Position numbers and translations under genes: made by a program. From an uncultured Candidatus Saccharibacteria bacterium (GTDB lineage Bacteria > Patescibacteriota > Saccharimonadia > Saccharimonadales > Saccharimonadaceae), in assembly GCA_938036785.1 (NCBI GenBank), contig CALHWE010000017.1, forward strand, positions 1-64,000: DNA of 64,000 nucleotides, in the 5' to 3' direction. This document shows, piece by piece, positions 8,175-17,100 of this stretch (position 1 is its first letter; the number at the start of each line of letters is the position of its first letter). The notes beneath the pieces were generated by a model. That model made no database searches and was not told the DNA's origin. It saw only the letters and a program-made list of their open reading frames with translations.

Positions 8175-9380
8175 ATGAATCAACAACCGCAGATGACAGC
8201 GCAAGACCAGCGAGCGGCGCGTGCCATGCGCCAATCAAAAATTATGTCTATTATTGCAGCGGGTGCGCTTGCCCTTGTCTTTGTCGTGGCGATGGCGATG
8301 TGGGTTTATTTGCGAACAATTGATCGCAATGCGACCGTCACTGAGCGCGACCAGGTTAGCACCGATGGTAACCTCGCTCCCACCGCTGACGAATCTGCGG
8401 TGGCCAATGTCGCCGACAAAGCATCAAAGAGCGTCGTGTCTATCATCACTAATATCGAAGAATCATCATCGCTCCGCACGACCACTCGCCAATCAGCTGC
8501 AGCGGGCACTGGCATTATTGTCAGCAAAGATGGTTACATCGTCACGAATAAGCACGTTGTGTCTAAGGCGAGCTCTATCCGCGTCATTGCTTCGGACGGC
8601 ACGCGGTATGATGACGTTCGGGTGGTGGGTGAGGACCCGCTTAATGATATTGCCTATCTCAAACTTGAGGTGGGTAACACAGTGCTCACGCCACTGTCGC
8701 TCGGTGACTCAGCAACGGTGCGGGTGGGGCAGTCGGTTGTGGCAATCGGCAACGCACTGGGCCGCTACCAAAACACCGTCACCAGCGGTATTATTTCTGG
8801 TAAAGGGCGGCCTGTGACAGCCTCTACATCGGGCAATAGCACCCAGCGAACGGAAAGCCTAACTGATCTTATCCAAACCGATGCTGCCGTGAATTCTGGT
8901 AATTCTGGTGGACCGTTGCTCAACCGCTCGGGGCAGGTGATTGGCATCAATGTAGCAGTGGCAACAAACGCCCAGGGCATTAGCTTTGCTATTCCTGTCA
9001 ATGCGATGAAGGGGACGCTCAAGTCGGTCCTGGCGGGTAAGGGAGTGCGCCGGGCCTACCTTGGGGCGCGCTATGTGATGCTCACGCCAGATATTGCTAA
9101 GCAGGTTGGTACTTCGGCGAAGGAAGGCGCGTATGTGATGACAGGTGGCGACAAAAGCGCGATTGTAGCAGGTAGCCCAGCCGACAAAGCCGGCCTCCGC
9201 GAGAAGGATGTGATTACCAAGATCAATAGCCTCGTTGTAGGCAAGCAAGGCGACGTCTCGAGCCTGATTGGCGAATACCAGCCTGGCGATGTCGTAGCCC
9301 TCACCATCCTCCGTGACGGCAAAGAGCGCGTCGTACGCGTGACCCTGAGCGAGTATCAGGGCGGAGAGAGTGGGGAGTAG
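8175..9380 (+). CDS. HtrA/DegP-type S1C serine protease with PDZ domain
   Basis: A 401-residue membrane-anchored trypsin-like protease acting outside the membrane on misfolded proteins. One N-terminal helix (about residues 24-46) anchors it. The catalytic triad is visible: His127 (TNKHVV), Asp158 (LNDIAYLKL) and Ser244 (NSGNSGGPL). One PDZ domain occupies about 285-395 (SPADKAGLREKDVITKINS). The start is placed at ATG 8175, preceded by a GGGGAAAAGAGG purine-rich site; a GTG/ATG ten codons upstream is also in frame. It follows the membrane protein gene and ends inside a stem-loop shared with the convergent gene. Confidence 0.93.
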   Translation: MNQQPQMTAQDQRAARAMRQSKIMSIIAAGALALVFVVAMAMWVYLRTIDRNATVTERDQVSTDGNLAPTADESAVANVADKASKSVVSIITNIEESSSLRTTTRQSAAAGTGIIVSKDGYIVTNKHVVSKASSIRVIASDGTRYDDVRVVGEDPLNDIAYLKLEVGNTVLTPLSLGDSATVRVGQSVVAIGNALGRYQNTVTSGIISGKGRPVTASTSGNSTQRTESLTDLIQTDAAVNSGNSGGPLLNRSGQVIGINVAVATNAQGISFAIPVNAMKGTLKSVLAGKGVRRAYLGARYVMLTPDIAKQVGTSAKEGAYVMTGGDKSAIVAGSPADKAGLREKDVITKINSLVVGKQGDVSSLIGEYQPGDVVALTILRDGKERVVRVTLSEYQGGESGE

Positions 9381-9417
9381 AGCGAAGAGCGAAGAGCGAA
9401 GAGCTGTACTCCCCACT
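9369..9417. terminator. Bidirectional hairpin with a heptamer-repeat loop
   Basis: Perfect 11-bp inverted repeat AGTGGGGAGTA (9369-9379) / TACTCCCCACT (9407-9417). The 27-nt loop consists of three GAGCGAA copies plus GAGCTG. It includes the htrA stop codon and ends 10 nt before the convergent gene's stop, so it may terminate both transcripts. Confidence 0.6.
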
Positions 9418-9426
9418 TGTTAGCCT

Positions 9427-10539
9427 CTAATCCAACGCTTCGTACTCAAGTCCAAGATAGTAAGGCATCAACCGATCAGTACCTGGATCCAACTGACCAT
9501 CAGGCGTATAGGGGTTTGGATCTTCTGGGGTCACCCACCCCCAGTAACGCAGTTGGCTTGGTGTTTTGACTGTTCCTATGTCCCGAAGCCGTATAACGCA
9601 AGCATGAGCTATGTCAGTGATCGCTTTGCTGTGGAGTGGCCATCGGCAATAGCGTTCCCAATTTGGTATTGCTGGATCGTTGTAAGCAAATCCGAGGCCA
9701 TTGAGCGTTTGGCGTTGCTCGGTGGTGAATGATGCTTTGCGTATCCCAATATCTTCTCCAGTAAACTCGGCAGTTACCGCATAATCGAGCGACAGATCAT
9801 TGTGGACGCAGAACTGGACGAAAGGAAGATAGTCTGGGCTCTGCGAATCAGCAATGATCAGAAAAGAACGCCGTGGGAGCTTCGAAACTGTGATGGCTAG
9901 CTGTTCTTCGAACGCGTCCCACGTCAGAGCGTCACCTTGACGTAGGGTATAGTCTTTGCCGTCCTTCTGAAACGCTTTGCTTGGGATAGCAGTCTTGATA
10001 ATGCCAAGATCGCGCAGTGGAAATACGCGGCTGAAGATATAGTCCCCTATGAACTCGTTGAGCGTTATTCCACCGTGTTCAAGTCGCGTGCTTTGTGGGC
10101 ACACAACGAGCAGTGGAGGCCAACCATGAGGGTGAACTATTTCGACGAAGCAATTGTGCGGGCCTTGCCATAGTGCATATGAACGGTCTCCGGTTTCCTG
10201 GTGGAGCGGTGGTTTTGGCCACGTACTTCGTAACTTTTGAACATATTCTGCAAATAAGTCGATGGCCATTTCTTGGTCTTGGCCAGTTTCGGTGCAATGT
10301 GCGACAACTGCTAGCGTCGAACTGAGACGATTGACGTCTATCCCGTCGTGACATAGAAACGGATCTATACTGTCCGAAATAACCGTTTCTAGTCTGAATG
10401 GGTAGTTGTCTTGAACTTCCTTGACGGCATGATTGATGGCTTGAGGATCGCCTGCGGCATCCCACGGAAGCATTGCGATGAGGTTTATCCAATGCAAGAG
10501 TTCTGGAAAAGTTAGTTTAGTTGGTGTTGAGTTTGTCAT
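9427..10539 (-). CDS. TY-Chap-like protein (T3SS/YbjN chaperone fold), unknown function
   Basis: A 370-residue soluble protein. The C-terminal half (about residues 210-345) has the look of the TY-Chap N domain: SFLIIADSQSPDYLPFVQF, an FTTEQRQTLNGLGF box, NWERYCRWPL and a terminal helix with RLRDIG. Known TY-Chap proteins are common in actinobacteria near secretion and toxin-immunity genes; their function is poorly known. The N-terminal half is unassigned, with several Trp/His-rich patches. It is a single gene, convergent with the protease and divergent from the polysaccharide operon. The domain assignment is by eye and should be regarded as likely, not certain. Confidence 0.7.
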   Translation of the reverse strand: MTNSTPTKLTFPELLHWINLIAMLPWDAAGDPQAINHAVKEVQDNYPFRLETVISDSIDPFLCHDGIDVNRLSSTLAVVAHCTETGQDQEMAIDLFAEYVQKLRSTWPKPPLHQETGDRSYALWQGPHNCFVEIVHPHGWPPLLVVCPQSTRLEHGGITLNEFIGDYIFSRVFPLRDLGIIKTAIPSKAFQKDGKDYTLRQGDALTWDAFEEQLAITVSKLPRRSFLIIADSQSPDYLPFVQFCVHNDLSLDYAVTAEFTGEDIGIRKASFTTEQRQTLNGLGFAYNDPAIPNWERYCRWPLHSKAITDIAHACVIRLRDIGTVKTPSQLRYWGWVTPEDPNPYTPDGQLDPGTDRLMPYYLGLEYEALD

Positions 10540-10696
10540 TGATGATCCTTACGTTTTGAAATTATATCAAGACTATTGTTCTATAGCGCTATTATATCAT
10601 CATAATTGAGTCAAGGTGCTGCTGAATTTTCCACAACAATTTATGGTATAACCTCTGTTCTATAAATGTATGATTGCCATATGTTGCAAGATATGC

Positions 10697-10725
10697 TTGG
10701 AGCTCGGCAAAATGTATGCTATAGT
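10697..10725 (+). promoter_or_regulatory. Promoter of the surface polysaccharide operon
   Basis: TTGGAG (10697-10702), 17-bp spacer, TATAGT (10720-10725). The predicted transcript begins near 10732 and gives a 5' leader of about 44 nt ending in an AGGGGG site 4 nt before the GTG start at 10776. Confidence 0.55.
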
Positions 10726-10775
10726 CGAACATAGGTGGGACAAACAATATGAGAACATAACACACAGGGGGCATT

Positions 10776-11402
10776 GTGGAAACAATCAACTTTTACCAAC
10801 TAATACGATATTATGCACGAAAGTGGCCGGTGATGATTGTTGCCATTCTCGTTGGTGTTGGGCTGGGTGCGGCCTATGCGCTGTCCATCCAACAGCCGCA
10901 GTATAAAAGCTCGGCGACGTTGCTGCTAACAGGGGTAGAGCAGGGTCAAAACACCATTACGCTTACCAACTACACCACGCTCTTTACCTCGCGGCGAGTG
11001 CTCGATCCGGTAATCGACCGTGCCCAGTACAAGGGGAGCTATGAGACACTGCTGGCCAACACAACTGCCAAGCATGTAAAGAACACCGATATTATCACTG
11101 TCTCGATGAATGCTGGTGAGCCCAAGATGAGCGAAACCTTACTCAAACAGGCAATTACCGAGTTTGAAAAGCAAACAAAAGCATTGTATGGCAAGACCAA
11201 AATTAGCATCAAAACAGTCGACGCTGTCAATACGCCAAACGTGCCAGCAAGCATAGGGCTGTGGCAGGCAATGGCACTTGGTGGCGGTGGCGCACTGCTG
11301 CTTGCCATCGTAGGATTGTTCTTTGCCTACGACTATGCGCAGTCGCAGCGCGTGGCCGAAGCTGCCGCAGCTACATCCGCGGCAACCAAGGCTAAGCGCT
11401 AG
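10776..11402 (+). CDS. Polysaccharide chain-length determinant (Wzz/YveK-type)
   Basis: A 208-residue membrane protein with the two-helix layout of Wzz/CapA-type co-polymerases: helix 1 at about 19-38, an extracytoplasmic domain with a coiled stretch (LLKQAITEFEKQTKALYG), and helix 2 at about 158-178 preceded by the Pro-rich turn NTPNVPASIG. Such proteins set the length of exported polysaccharide. It starts with GTG behind an AGGGGG site. There is no tyrosine-kinase domain or Tyr-rich tail, so a partner BY-kinase is either absent or elsewhere. First gene of the operon. Confidence 0.82.
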   Translation: METINFYQLIRYYARKWPVMIVAILVGVGLGAAYALSIQQPQYKSSATLLLTGVEQGQNTITLTNYTTLFTSRRVLDPVIDRAQYKGSYETLLANTTAKHVKNTDIITVSMNAGEPKMSETLLKQAITEFEKQTKALYGKTKISIKTVDAVNTPNVPASIGLWQAMALGGGGALLLAIVGLFFAYDYAQSQRVAEAAAATSAATKAKR

Positions 11403-11494
11403 CTGCGCTACCTACACAGAACTTATTTTGCTGAAGTATACAGCCGCATGGGTACGCGGCACGATAACAACACAGGGTAACAAGGGGGTATACC

Positions 11495-12115
11495 ATGTAT
11501 CGGGAATACGGAAAACGCATCGAAGATGTGAGCATCGCGCTGGCTGCGCTGGTGATTCTAGGGCTACCAATGCTGCTGGTTGCAGCAGCAATTCGCCTCA
11601 CATCGAAAGGGCCGGCCTTGTTCCGCCAGAAGCGCTTCGGCAAAGATAAGCAGCTATTTACAGTTTATAAATTCCGCACTATGTCTACGAAAGCACCAAA
11701 GAATATGCCAACCAATAGTTTTACCAACGCAGATAGCTACATCACACCACTCGGTGGGGTACTGCGCAAGTTATCTATCGATGAACTACCACAACTACTC
11801 AACGTCATCAAAGGCGAGATGAGCATCGTTGGGCCACGGCCCGTCATTAAGACAGAGAAAAAGCTTATTAACCTGCGCCAAAAATACCAGGCTAATTCCG
11901 TCAAGCCAGGCATCACTGGCTGGGCGCAGGTAAATGGCCGCGACGACCTAGACGACCAGCGCAAAGCCGAAATGGACGGTGAGTATGTGCAACAGCTGAG
12001 CTTCCTGACCGATGTTAAGATCATGATAAAGACGATTGGAGCGGTATTAATGATGAGTGGCCATACGGAGGGGAATGAGCGGGCAGTAACAGGAGTCGAT
12101 AATGCCCTCGAATAA
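11495..12115 (+). CDS. Undecaprenyl-phosphate sugar phosphotransferase (bacterial sugar transferase)
   Basis: A 206-residue initiating transferase that moves a sugar-1-phosphate onto undecaprenyl phosphate at the inner face of the membrane. It is the short form: one N-terminal membrane segment (about residues 14-36) followed directly by the catalytic domain with RQKRFGKDKQLFTVYKFRTM near 47-66, LSIDELPQLLNV near 100-111 and SIVGPRP near 117-123. AAGGGGG lies upstream of the start. Its end overlaps the next gene by 14 nt. As the only priming transferase of the operon it should start repeat-unit assembly. Confidence 0.92.
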   Translation: MYREYGKRIEDVSIALAALVILGLPMLLVAAAIRLTSKGPALFRQKRFGKDKQLFTVYKFRTMSTKAPKNMPTNSFTNADSYITPLGGVLRKLSIDELPQLLNVIKGEMSIVGPRPVIKTEKKLINLRQKYQANSVKPGITGWAQVNGRDDLDDQRKAEMDGEYVQQLSFLTDVKIMIKTIGAVLMMSGHTEGNERAVTGVDNALE

Positions 12116-13199
12116 GAAAAAAGTCCTCTTCACCTCACACACGGCCAACTTCCAGAAGTTCAACCGGCCCTTCATGCGGATGCTGCGTGAGCAGGGATAC
12201 GAAGTGCATTATGCCTCGATGGGCGAGGAGCATATTGAGGATTGTGACAAGCAGTTTGTCGTGCCATTTACGCGTAGCCCTTTCACACTCAGTAATGTCC
12301 GGGCCTATCGCCAACTCAAGGAGATTATCGACCACGAGCAGTACGACCTCATCCACACTCATACACCAGTAGGGGGTGTCGTGACGCGTCTTGCGGCTCG
12401 GCAGGCTCGGCAGCGCGGCACACGGGTGATCTACACCGCTCATGGTTTTCACTTCTTCACGGGTGCGCCGCTGCTCAACTGGCTGGTATACTATCCCATC
12501 GAGCGCCTGATGGCACACTACACTGACGTTCTCATTACAATTAATGCCGAGGACTACGCCCGAGCTAACCGCCACTTCGCTACCAGTGTAGTGTATGTGC
12601 CGGGGGTGGGGGTGGATCTAACGGTGTATAAATCTCTTACCAAGCGAGAGAAGCAGCATCTGCGCCAAGAATACGGGTTTCACAAGAATGATTTTATTCT
12701 TATCTATGCTGCCGAACTGAATAAGAATAAGAATCAAGGTTTTCTGATCCGGATGATGACACATTTGCTCAAGACTGTACCAACGGCGAAGCTTGTCCTC
12801 TGTGGGGTTGGTGGCAAAGAGCAGCAGTATAAGGCACTTGCCCAGCAGCTTGGTGTTGCTGACCATGTAAAGTTCATGGGGTATCGCCGTGATATGCCGC
12901 AGCTGCTAGGGATATCTGATGTGTCTGTGTCAGCAAGTGGGCGCGAGGGGTTGCCCGTTAATGTACTAGAGGCGGTGAGTGTGGGGTTGCCGGTGGTTGC
13001 TTTGCCGTGCCGTGGTATTCAGGATATTGCTCAGCAGACACCACTTGTGCAGACGATGCCCGATAGAGATACGAAGCGCATGGCAGATGTACTGGCATCG
13101 ATTGCAGCAAGCGAGGCAGACACGTCTGCGCAAAAGATAGACTTGTCTCGCTACGAGACACACTCAATTAAAAAAATGATGGAGCGCATATATGAATGA
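12102..13199 (+). CDS. Glycosyltransferase family 4
   Basis: A 365-residue GT-B fold glycosyltransferase. The N-terminal domain carries HTHTPVGGVVTRLAAR and YTAHGFHFF, typical of capsule/exopolysaccharide enzymes of the EpsD/CapM type. The C-terminal domain has the EX7E region GREGLPVNVLEAVSVGLPVV that binds the nucleotide sugar. It probably adds the second sugar to the undecaprenyl-linked primer. The start overlaps the end of the sugar transferase, and the stop overlaps the next start by 8 nt, which points to translational coupling. Donor and acceptor cannot be read from sequence. Confidence 0.9.
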   Translation: MPSNKKKVLFTSHTANFQKFNRPFMRMLREQGYEVHYASMGEEHIEDCDKQFVVPFTRSPFTLSNVRAYRQLKEIIDHEQYDLIHTHTPVGGVVTRLAARQARQRGTRVIYTAHGFHFFTGAPLLNWLVYYPIERLMAHYTDVLITINAEDYARANRHFATSVVYVPGVGVDLTVYKSLTKREKQHLRQEYGFHKNDFILIYAAELNKNKNQGFLIRMMTHLLKTVPTAKLVLCGVGGKEQQYKALAQQLGVADHVKFMGYRRDMPQLLGISDVSVSASGREGLPVNVLEAVSVGLPVVALPCRGIQDIAQQTPLVQTMPDRDTKRMADVLASIAASEADTSAQKIDLSRYETHSIKKMMERIYE

Positions 13200-14286
13200 T
13201 ATTGCAAGCTACCTATTCTATATCGGTGTCTTTGCGGGAGCAGCGTTACTCTTGCGAGCTGGCTACCGATATAAGAGTATGGTGCTCAAGATAGTTGCTG
13301 CGATCATTCCAGTTATTGTCGCGGCACTGCGTGATAATGTTGGGACTGATTATGCAACATATGTTAAGGTATTCGAAGACTTTCGGACGTTGTCGATCGG
13401 TGATTTCTTTAGCAATCGGTCGAACGGTACTGAAGTTGGGTTCTATCTCATCAACAAACTCTCGCAGTGGCTGACGGATGGGCCAGGGCTTATGTTTGCA
13501 ATTATGTCGATAATTTGTATCGTCTTTTTCTTCTGTGCGATGCGCCGCTGGCATGTTCGCTACCCAGCACTGGTGTATTTCCTCTATTTGATGCTCGTAT
13601 TTCCAAACTCACTCAATATCGTTCGGCAATCTGCTGCTGCAATGATAGCACTGTACGCCTTTTCGTTTATTCTTGAGAAAAAGCCAGCTAAGTACGTCTT
13701 TGCAATCTTATGCGCGAGTTCTTTGCATACATCGGCGCTATTCTTGTTGCCGCTATATCTCGTACGGTTCTTGGTGCAGGCAAAGCGGGGCACGCACATC
13801 CGATTTGCTATCAAGACAGTACTTATTGCACTTATCATTGGCGGGGTGTTACCATTATTGATTGCACAGTTTTCGAGCCAGAGTATCTTCTCGCGCTATA
13901 GTATTTATGACAACATAATTGGCTCGGGGATTAACCTCCAGCTCTATGTCCACATATGCTTCGTTGTGATATTTACTATGATATTGCGCTATCGATATGA
14001 TGATATACACTATCGCTTTTTCTATGTGCTAGAAGTGCTAAATGTCATTTTGTTAGTCAATCTTGACCCAAGCCAGATCACAAAACGACTCGCTGTGTAC
14101 TTTTCTATCGCACCAGTGATGCTGCTTGGCAAGCTGCCGTCTCTCCCTCAGTCGCCGAGTGGTAGGAGGGCGATGATGGTAGGGATTGTCTGCTATGGTC
14201 TCGTTATTTTCTACATATCATACGTTGTGTTGATGCAGGCCGATATCATACCGTATAAATCAATGCTGTTTGGAGGTAGCTCGTGA
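13192..14286 (+). CDS. EpsG-like polysaccharide polymerase (Wzy-type)
   Basis: A 364-residue polytopic membrane protein with about ten helices. The signature RDNVGTDYATY at residues 47-57 is characteristic of the EpsG family, which polymerises repeat units on the outer face of the membrane. Position between glycosyltransferases and ahead of the flippase supports this. It overlaps both neighbours (8 nt upstream; ATG of the next gene lies in its stop, TGATG). Confidence 0.85.
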   Translation: MNDIASYLFYIGVFAGAALLLRAGYRYKSMVLKIVAAIIPVIVAALRDNVGTDYATYVKVFEDFRTLSIGDFFSNRSNGTEVGFYLINKLSQWLTDGPGLMFAIMSIICIVFFFCAMRRWHVRYPALVYFLYLMLVFPNSLNIVRQSAAAMIALYAFSFILEKKPAKYVFAILCASSLHTSALFLLPLYLVRFLVQAKRGTHIRFAIKTVLIALIIGGVLPLLIAQFSSQSIFSRYSIYDNIIGSGINLQLYVHICFVVIFTMILRYRYDDIHYRFFYVLEVLNVILLVNLDPSQITKRLAVYFSIAPVMLLGKLPSLPQSPSGRRAMMVGIVCYGLVIFYISYVVLMQADIIPYKSMLFGGSS

Positions 14287-15200
14287 TGAAATTGGGGTTT
14301 GCCATCATTGCACATAATAACTTTGGCCAAGTATCGCAACTGATTGACCAGCTGCTAGCATATAAAAAAAGTCGCGTATATATCTTTATCGATGCGAAGA
14401 GTGATGCCACTGAGTTTGTTGCTCAGATGGCAAAGCACTCACGGGTTACGTGTATAGCTGATACATTTTCGCTCAATTGGGGTGATGCAAGCTTAAACAA
14501 TGCTACCGAGGTGCTGCTCCAGGCTGCCATTGATGATGATAATGACTATATCTCGCTACTCAGTGGCGCAGACTTGTGTGTTCGGCCAGTGGCAGAGCTA
14601 GCGGCATTCTTGCGTGATGACGATAGGGGGCTGTATTGCTCGATTCGCAAAATGCCAGTTGCTGGCATTGGGCATGGTATGGGTGGTCTGGAGCGACTTG
14701 TGCTGCGCTATCCGTCATGGATGCGGCGCAAGGGTACTCGACAAGAGGCAATGCCGTATATTCGTGCGCTCTACCAAATCGTTGGCTCGCGGTTACCGCG
14801 ACGTATGATGAAGCAGATCCCACATATTGATTTTTATTTTGGTTCGCAGTGGTTTACGGTGAGTAAGGACGTGGGCCAGCGCGCACTGGCATACCTTGCA
14901 GCCCATCCAGAATTTCGAGAGGTATTTCGAACGAGTTTGGCCTCTGATGAGATCTATTTTCAGACGATCTTTATGCAGCCAGAGGTAAAGGAGTGTGAGG
15001 TATATTGTGTTTCTGATAATCTACGGTATATCGACTGGACAAGCACTAATACGCAAGAGGCGGGGTCGCCACGACTGCTTACTGAGGGGGACATACCGGC
15101 CATCGAGCAATCACGGATGTTTTTTGCGCGTAAGTTTAATGCTGCAGTTGATGCCGCAGTGGTTGATTATTTCGTTGATAAAACGACTAAAAGGAGCTAG
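14286..15200 (+). CDS. Beta-1,6-N-acetylglucosaminyltransferase-like protein (GT14, core-2/I-branching family)
   Basis: A 304-residue glycosyltransferase. Residues 4-20 (GFAIIAHNNFGQVSQLI), the IFIDAKSD strand (33-40), the SLNWGDASLNNATEVLL segment (62-78) and LLSGADLCVR (91-100) match the bacterial branch of GT14, in which a Trp-Gly pair precedes the helix and SGxD replaces the DxD. Known members add branching GlcNAc or xylose; the donor here is unknown. I chose ATG 14286, overlapping the previous stop and preceded by GGAGGTAG; a GTG one codon upstream is also possible. Confidence 0.85.
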   Translation: MKLGFAIIAHNNFGQVSQLIDQLLAYKKSRVYIFIDAKSDATEFVAQMAKHSRVTCIADTFSLNWGDASLNNATEVLLQAAIDDDNDYISLLSGADLCVRPVAELAAFLRDDDRGLYCSIRKMPVAGIGHGMGGLERLVLRYPSWMRRKGTRQEAMPYIRALYQIVGSRLPRRMMKQIPHIDFYFGSQWFTVSKDVGQRALAYLAAHPEFREVFRTSLASDEIYFQTIFMQPEVKECEVYCVSDNLRYIDWTSTNTQEAGSPRLLTEGDIPAIEQSRMFFARKFNAAVDAAVVDYFVDKTTKRS

Positions 15201-15203
15201 CCT

Positions 15204-16019
15204 ATGACACGACCAGTCGTCTCAATCATCGTGCCTGTATACAATGCTGCTGCTTATGTGGCCGAGTGCTTGCAGTCGTTGATAGTGCAGACCTATCCAG
15301 CGCTTGAGATCATTGTCGTCGATGATGGATCGACTGACGATTCGTATGCGATGTGCCAATCGTTGTGTAGTGCATCTAGCCGTATTCGGCTATATCATCA
15401 AGCAAATGCTGGTGTGTCTGCTGCCCGCAATGCAGGTATTGCCAAGAGCACAGGCGATTATATTATGTTCGTTGATGCTGATGATGCCCTGCGCGATGCG
15501 ACGACTGTCGAGACATTACTGCAGGCATACACCAGCCAGCATGATGTGCTTATATACAAAAAATATCATGCACAACACACTGATACGTGCAAGACGATAG
15601 CTTGCCCAGTGCGCAAAATTGCTTGGCGGCTTGTGGTGCGCGAGACACTTAATGCACCATGGAACAAAGTATATAGAGCGGAGATCATCAAGCGGCATAG
15701 CGTCGATTTCCCGGTGGGGGTAAAGATTGGTGAAGATCTGATGTTTAATATTGCGTACTTTCGGCATGTACAGATGGTGGCGATGATTGACTACGGAGGG
15801 TATGTGTATCGTGAAGATAATATCCACTCTGCAACCAAAAATCTATCAGCAACAGTTGGGCGCGATCTTGCTCGAGCGCGCAAGAAGCTGCTATGCTGGG
15901 CAATGCAGCAACGCTCTCTATCACTTGGCATCGCCTATGGCTATATTGCACTCAAAAATACACGAGTTACCATTTTACAGTGGTGGAGAAGGACAAAACA
16001 TAAGGGAGGCAGCGCATGA
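15204..16019 (+). CDS. Glycosyltransferase family 2
   Basis: A 271-residue GT-A fold enzyme. The start VSIIVPVYNAAAYV (6-19), the VVDDGSTDDS loop (38-47) and the metal-binding DADD (91-94) are canonical. The C-terminal part has GEDLMFNIAYF, the usual ED general-base region. It lies 3 nt after the GT14-like gene, with AAGGAG upstream, and overlaps the next gene by 4 nt. It probably adds a repeat-unit sugar. Confidence 0.92.
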   Translation: MTRPVVSIIVPVYNAAAYVAECLQSLIVQTYPALEIIVVDDGSTDDSYAMCQSLCSASSRIRLYHQANAGVSAARNAGIAKSTGDYIMFVDADDALRDATTVETLLQAYTSQHDVLIYKKYHAQHTDTCKTIACPVRKIAWRLVVRETLNAPWNKVYRAEIIKRHSVDFPVGVKIGEDLMFNIAYFRHVQMVAMIDYGGYVYREDNIHSATKNLSATVGRDLARARKKLLCWAMQQRSLSLGIAYGYIALKNTRVTILQWWRRTKHKGGSA

Positions 16020-17092
16020 AAACGGTTAGCTTACGCTATTATGATGCAGTAAATTTGGGTGATGATTTGTTTGTGAAGATTGTCCTAGAGCGGTACCGCA
16101 ACCCGTTCATTATCAGCAGTCGATCGCGGTACATTGTGCAGCGCTATGATAATGCTCGGGCGTCTGCGGTGAGTGATTTGCTCAATAGAGCAATGCGCTA
16201 TGTGCGGCGTGGGCGAGCTGTTGTGGCGCCAGCGCGGTTTTTTACTGGTGATCTTTTGCTGTATATCGGCGGATCGTTATTCATCGAGCAGGGAAATCCA
16301 ACACTCTGGAGCCAAGAGCAGCAACTCTATCGTCGACTCTCGCACCCATACTATATCCTTGGCTCTAATATTGGCCCATATCGGTCGCCAGAGTTTCTCG
16401 AGATGGTGCGATCGATCTTTCGTGGGGCTGCCGATGTATGTGTACGCGATAGCTATTCGTACGATTTAGCCAAAGATATTCCTCAGGTGCGCTGTGCAAC
16501 GGATATCGTCTTGACGCTTGATGTTGCGCCGTACCTGACGAGCGATAATGGCTCCTATGTGATATCGGTCATCAATGCAACGCAGAAGTTTGATGCTACG
16601 GTGGCTGCGAAATACGACACGACGATCGCCGCTCTCGCAACCAAGCTGCTAGCTAACGACAACACTGCCACTGTTACGCTCATGTCCTTTTGCAAAAAAG
16701 AAGGGGACGAAGCAGCGTGCGAGCGCATCCTCGCGCAGCTGCCAACTACATTGCAGCAGCAGGTGAGTATCCATCGCTACCGTGGTGATATAGACGGTGC
16801 ACTGCAGACGCTCGCTCAAGCACGTGCTATCATTGGGTCACGCTTCCATGCTAATATAGTGGGCATGGTCTTCGGTAAAAAGATTCTCCCGATTGCGTAT
16901 AGCGACAAGACGATCAATATATTGGCCGACATGCAGTATACAGGACCAGTGGTTGATATCCGTACAATTGATGACTTTGACCCCACCGCTATTAATTTTG
17001 ATGCGATTGCTGCGCAAGATATATCACACCTCAAGCCGCTTGCTGAGGAGCAATTCCAGGTGCTTGATACTGTACTCAAAAGGAGAGACTAG
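16016..17092 (+). CDS. Polysaccharide pyruvyl transferase family protein
   Basis: A 358-residue protein with the features of PF04230-type transferases, which put ketal pyruvate on cell-surface sugars: NLGDDLFVKIVLERY near residues 13-27, YIGGSLFIEQ near 82-91, GSNIGPYRSPEF near 119-130, and the C-terminal IGSRFHANIVGMVFGKK near 277-293 with SRFH as the key box. It overlaps the GT2 gene by 4 nt. Pyruvylated glycans can serve as anchors for SLH proteins or give negative charge; no SLH protein is seen here. Confidence 0.88.
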   Translation: MKTVSLRYYDAVNLGDDLFVKIVLERYRNPFIISSRSRYIVQRYDNARASAVSDLLNRAMRYVRRGRAVVAPARFFTGDLLLYIGGSLFIEQGNPTLWSQEQQLYRRLSHPYYILGSNIGPYRSPEFLEMVRSIFRGAADVCVRDSYSYDLAKDIPQVRCATDIVLTLDVAPYLTSDNGSYVISVINATQKFDATVAAKYDTTIAALATKLLANDNTATVTLMSFCKKEGDEAACERILAQLPTTLQQQVSIHRYRGDIDGALQTLAQARAIIGSRFHANIVGMVFGKKILPIAYSDKTINILADMQYTGPVVDIRTIDDFDPTAINFDAIAAQDISHLKPLAEEQFQVLDTVLKRRD

Positions 17093-17100
17093 CTGTATTT

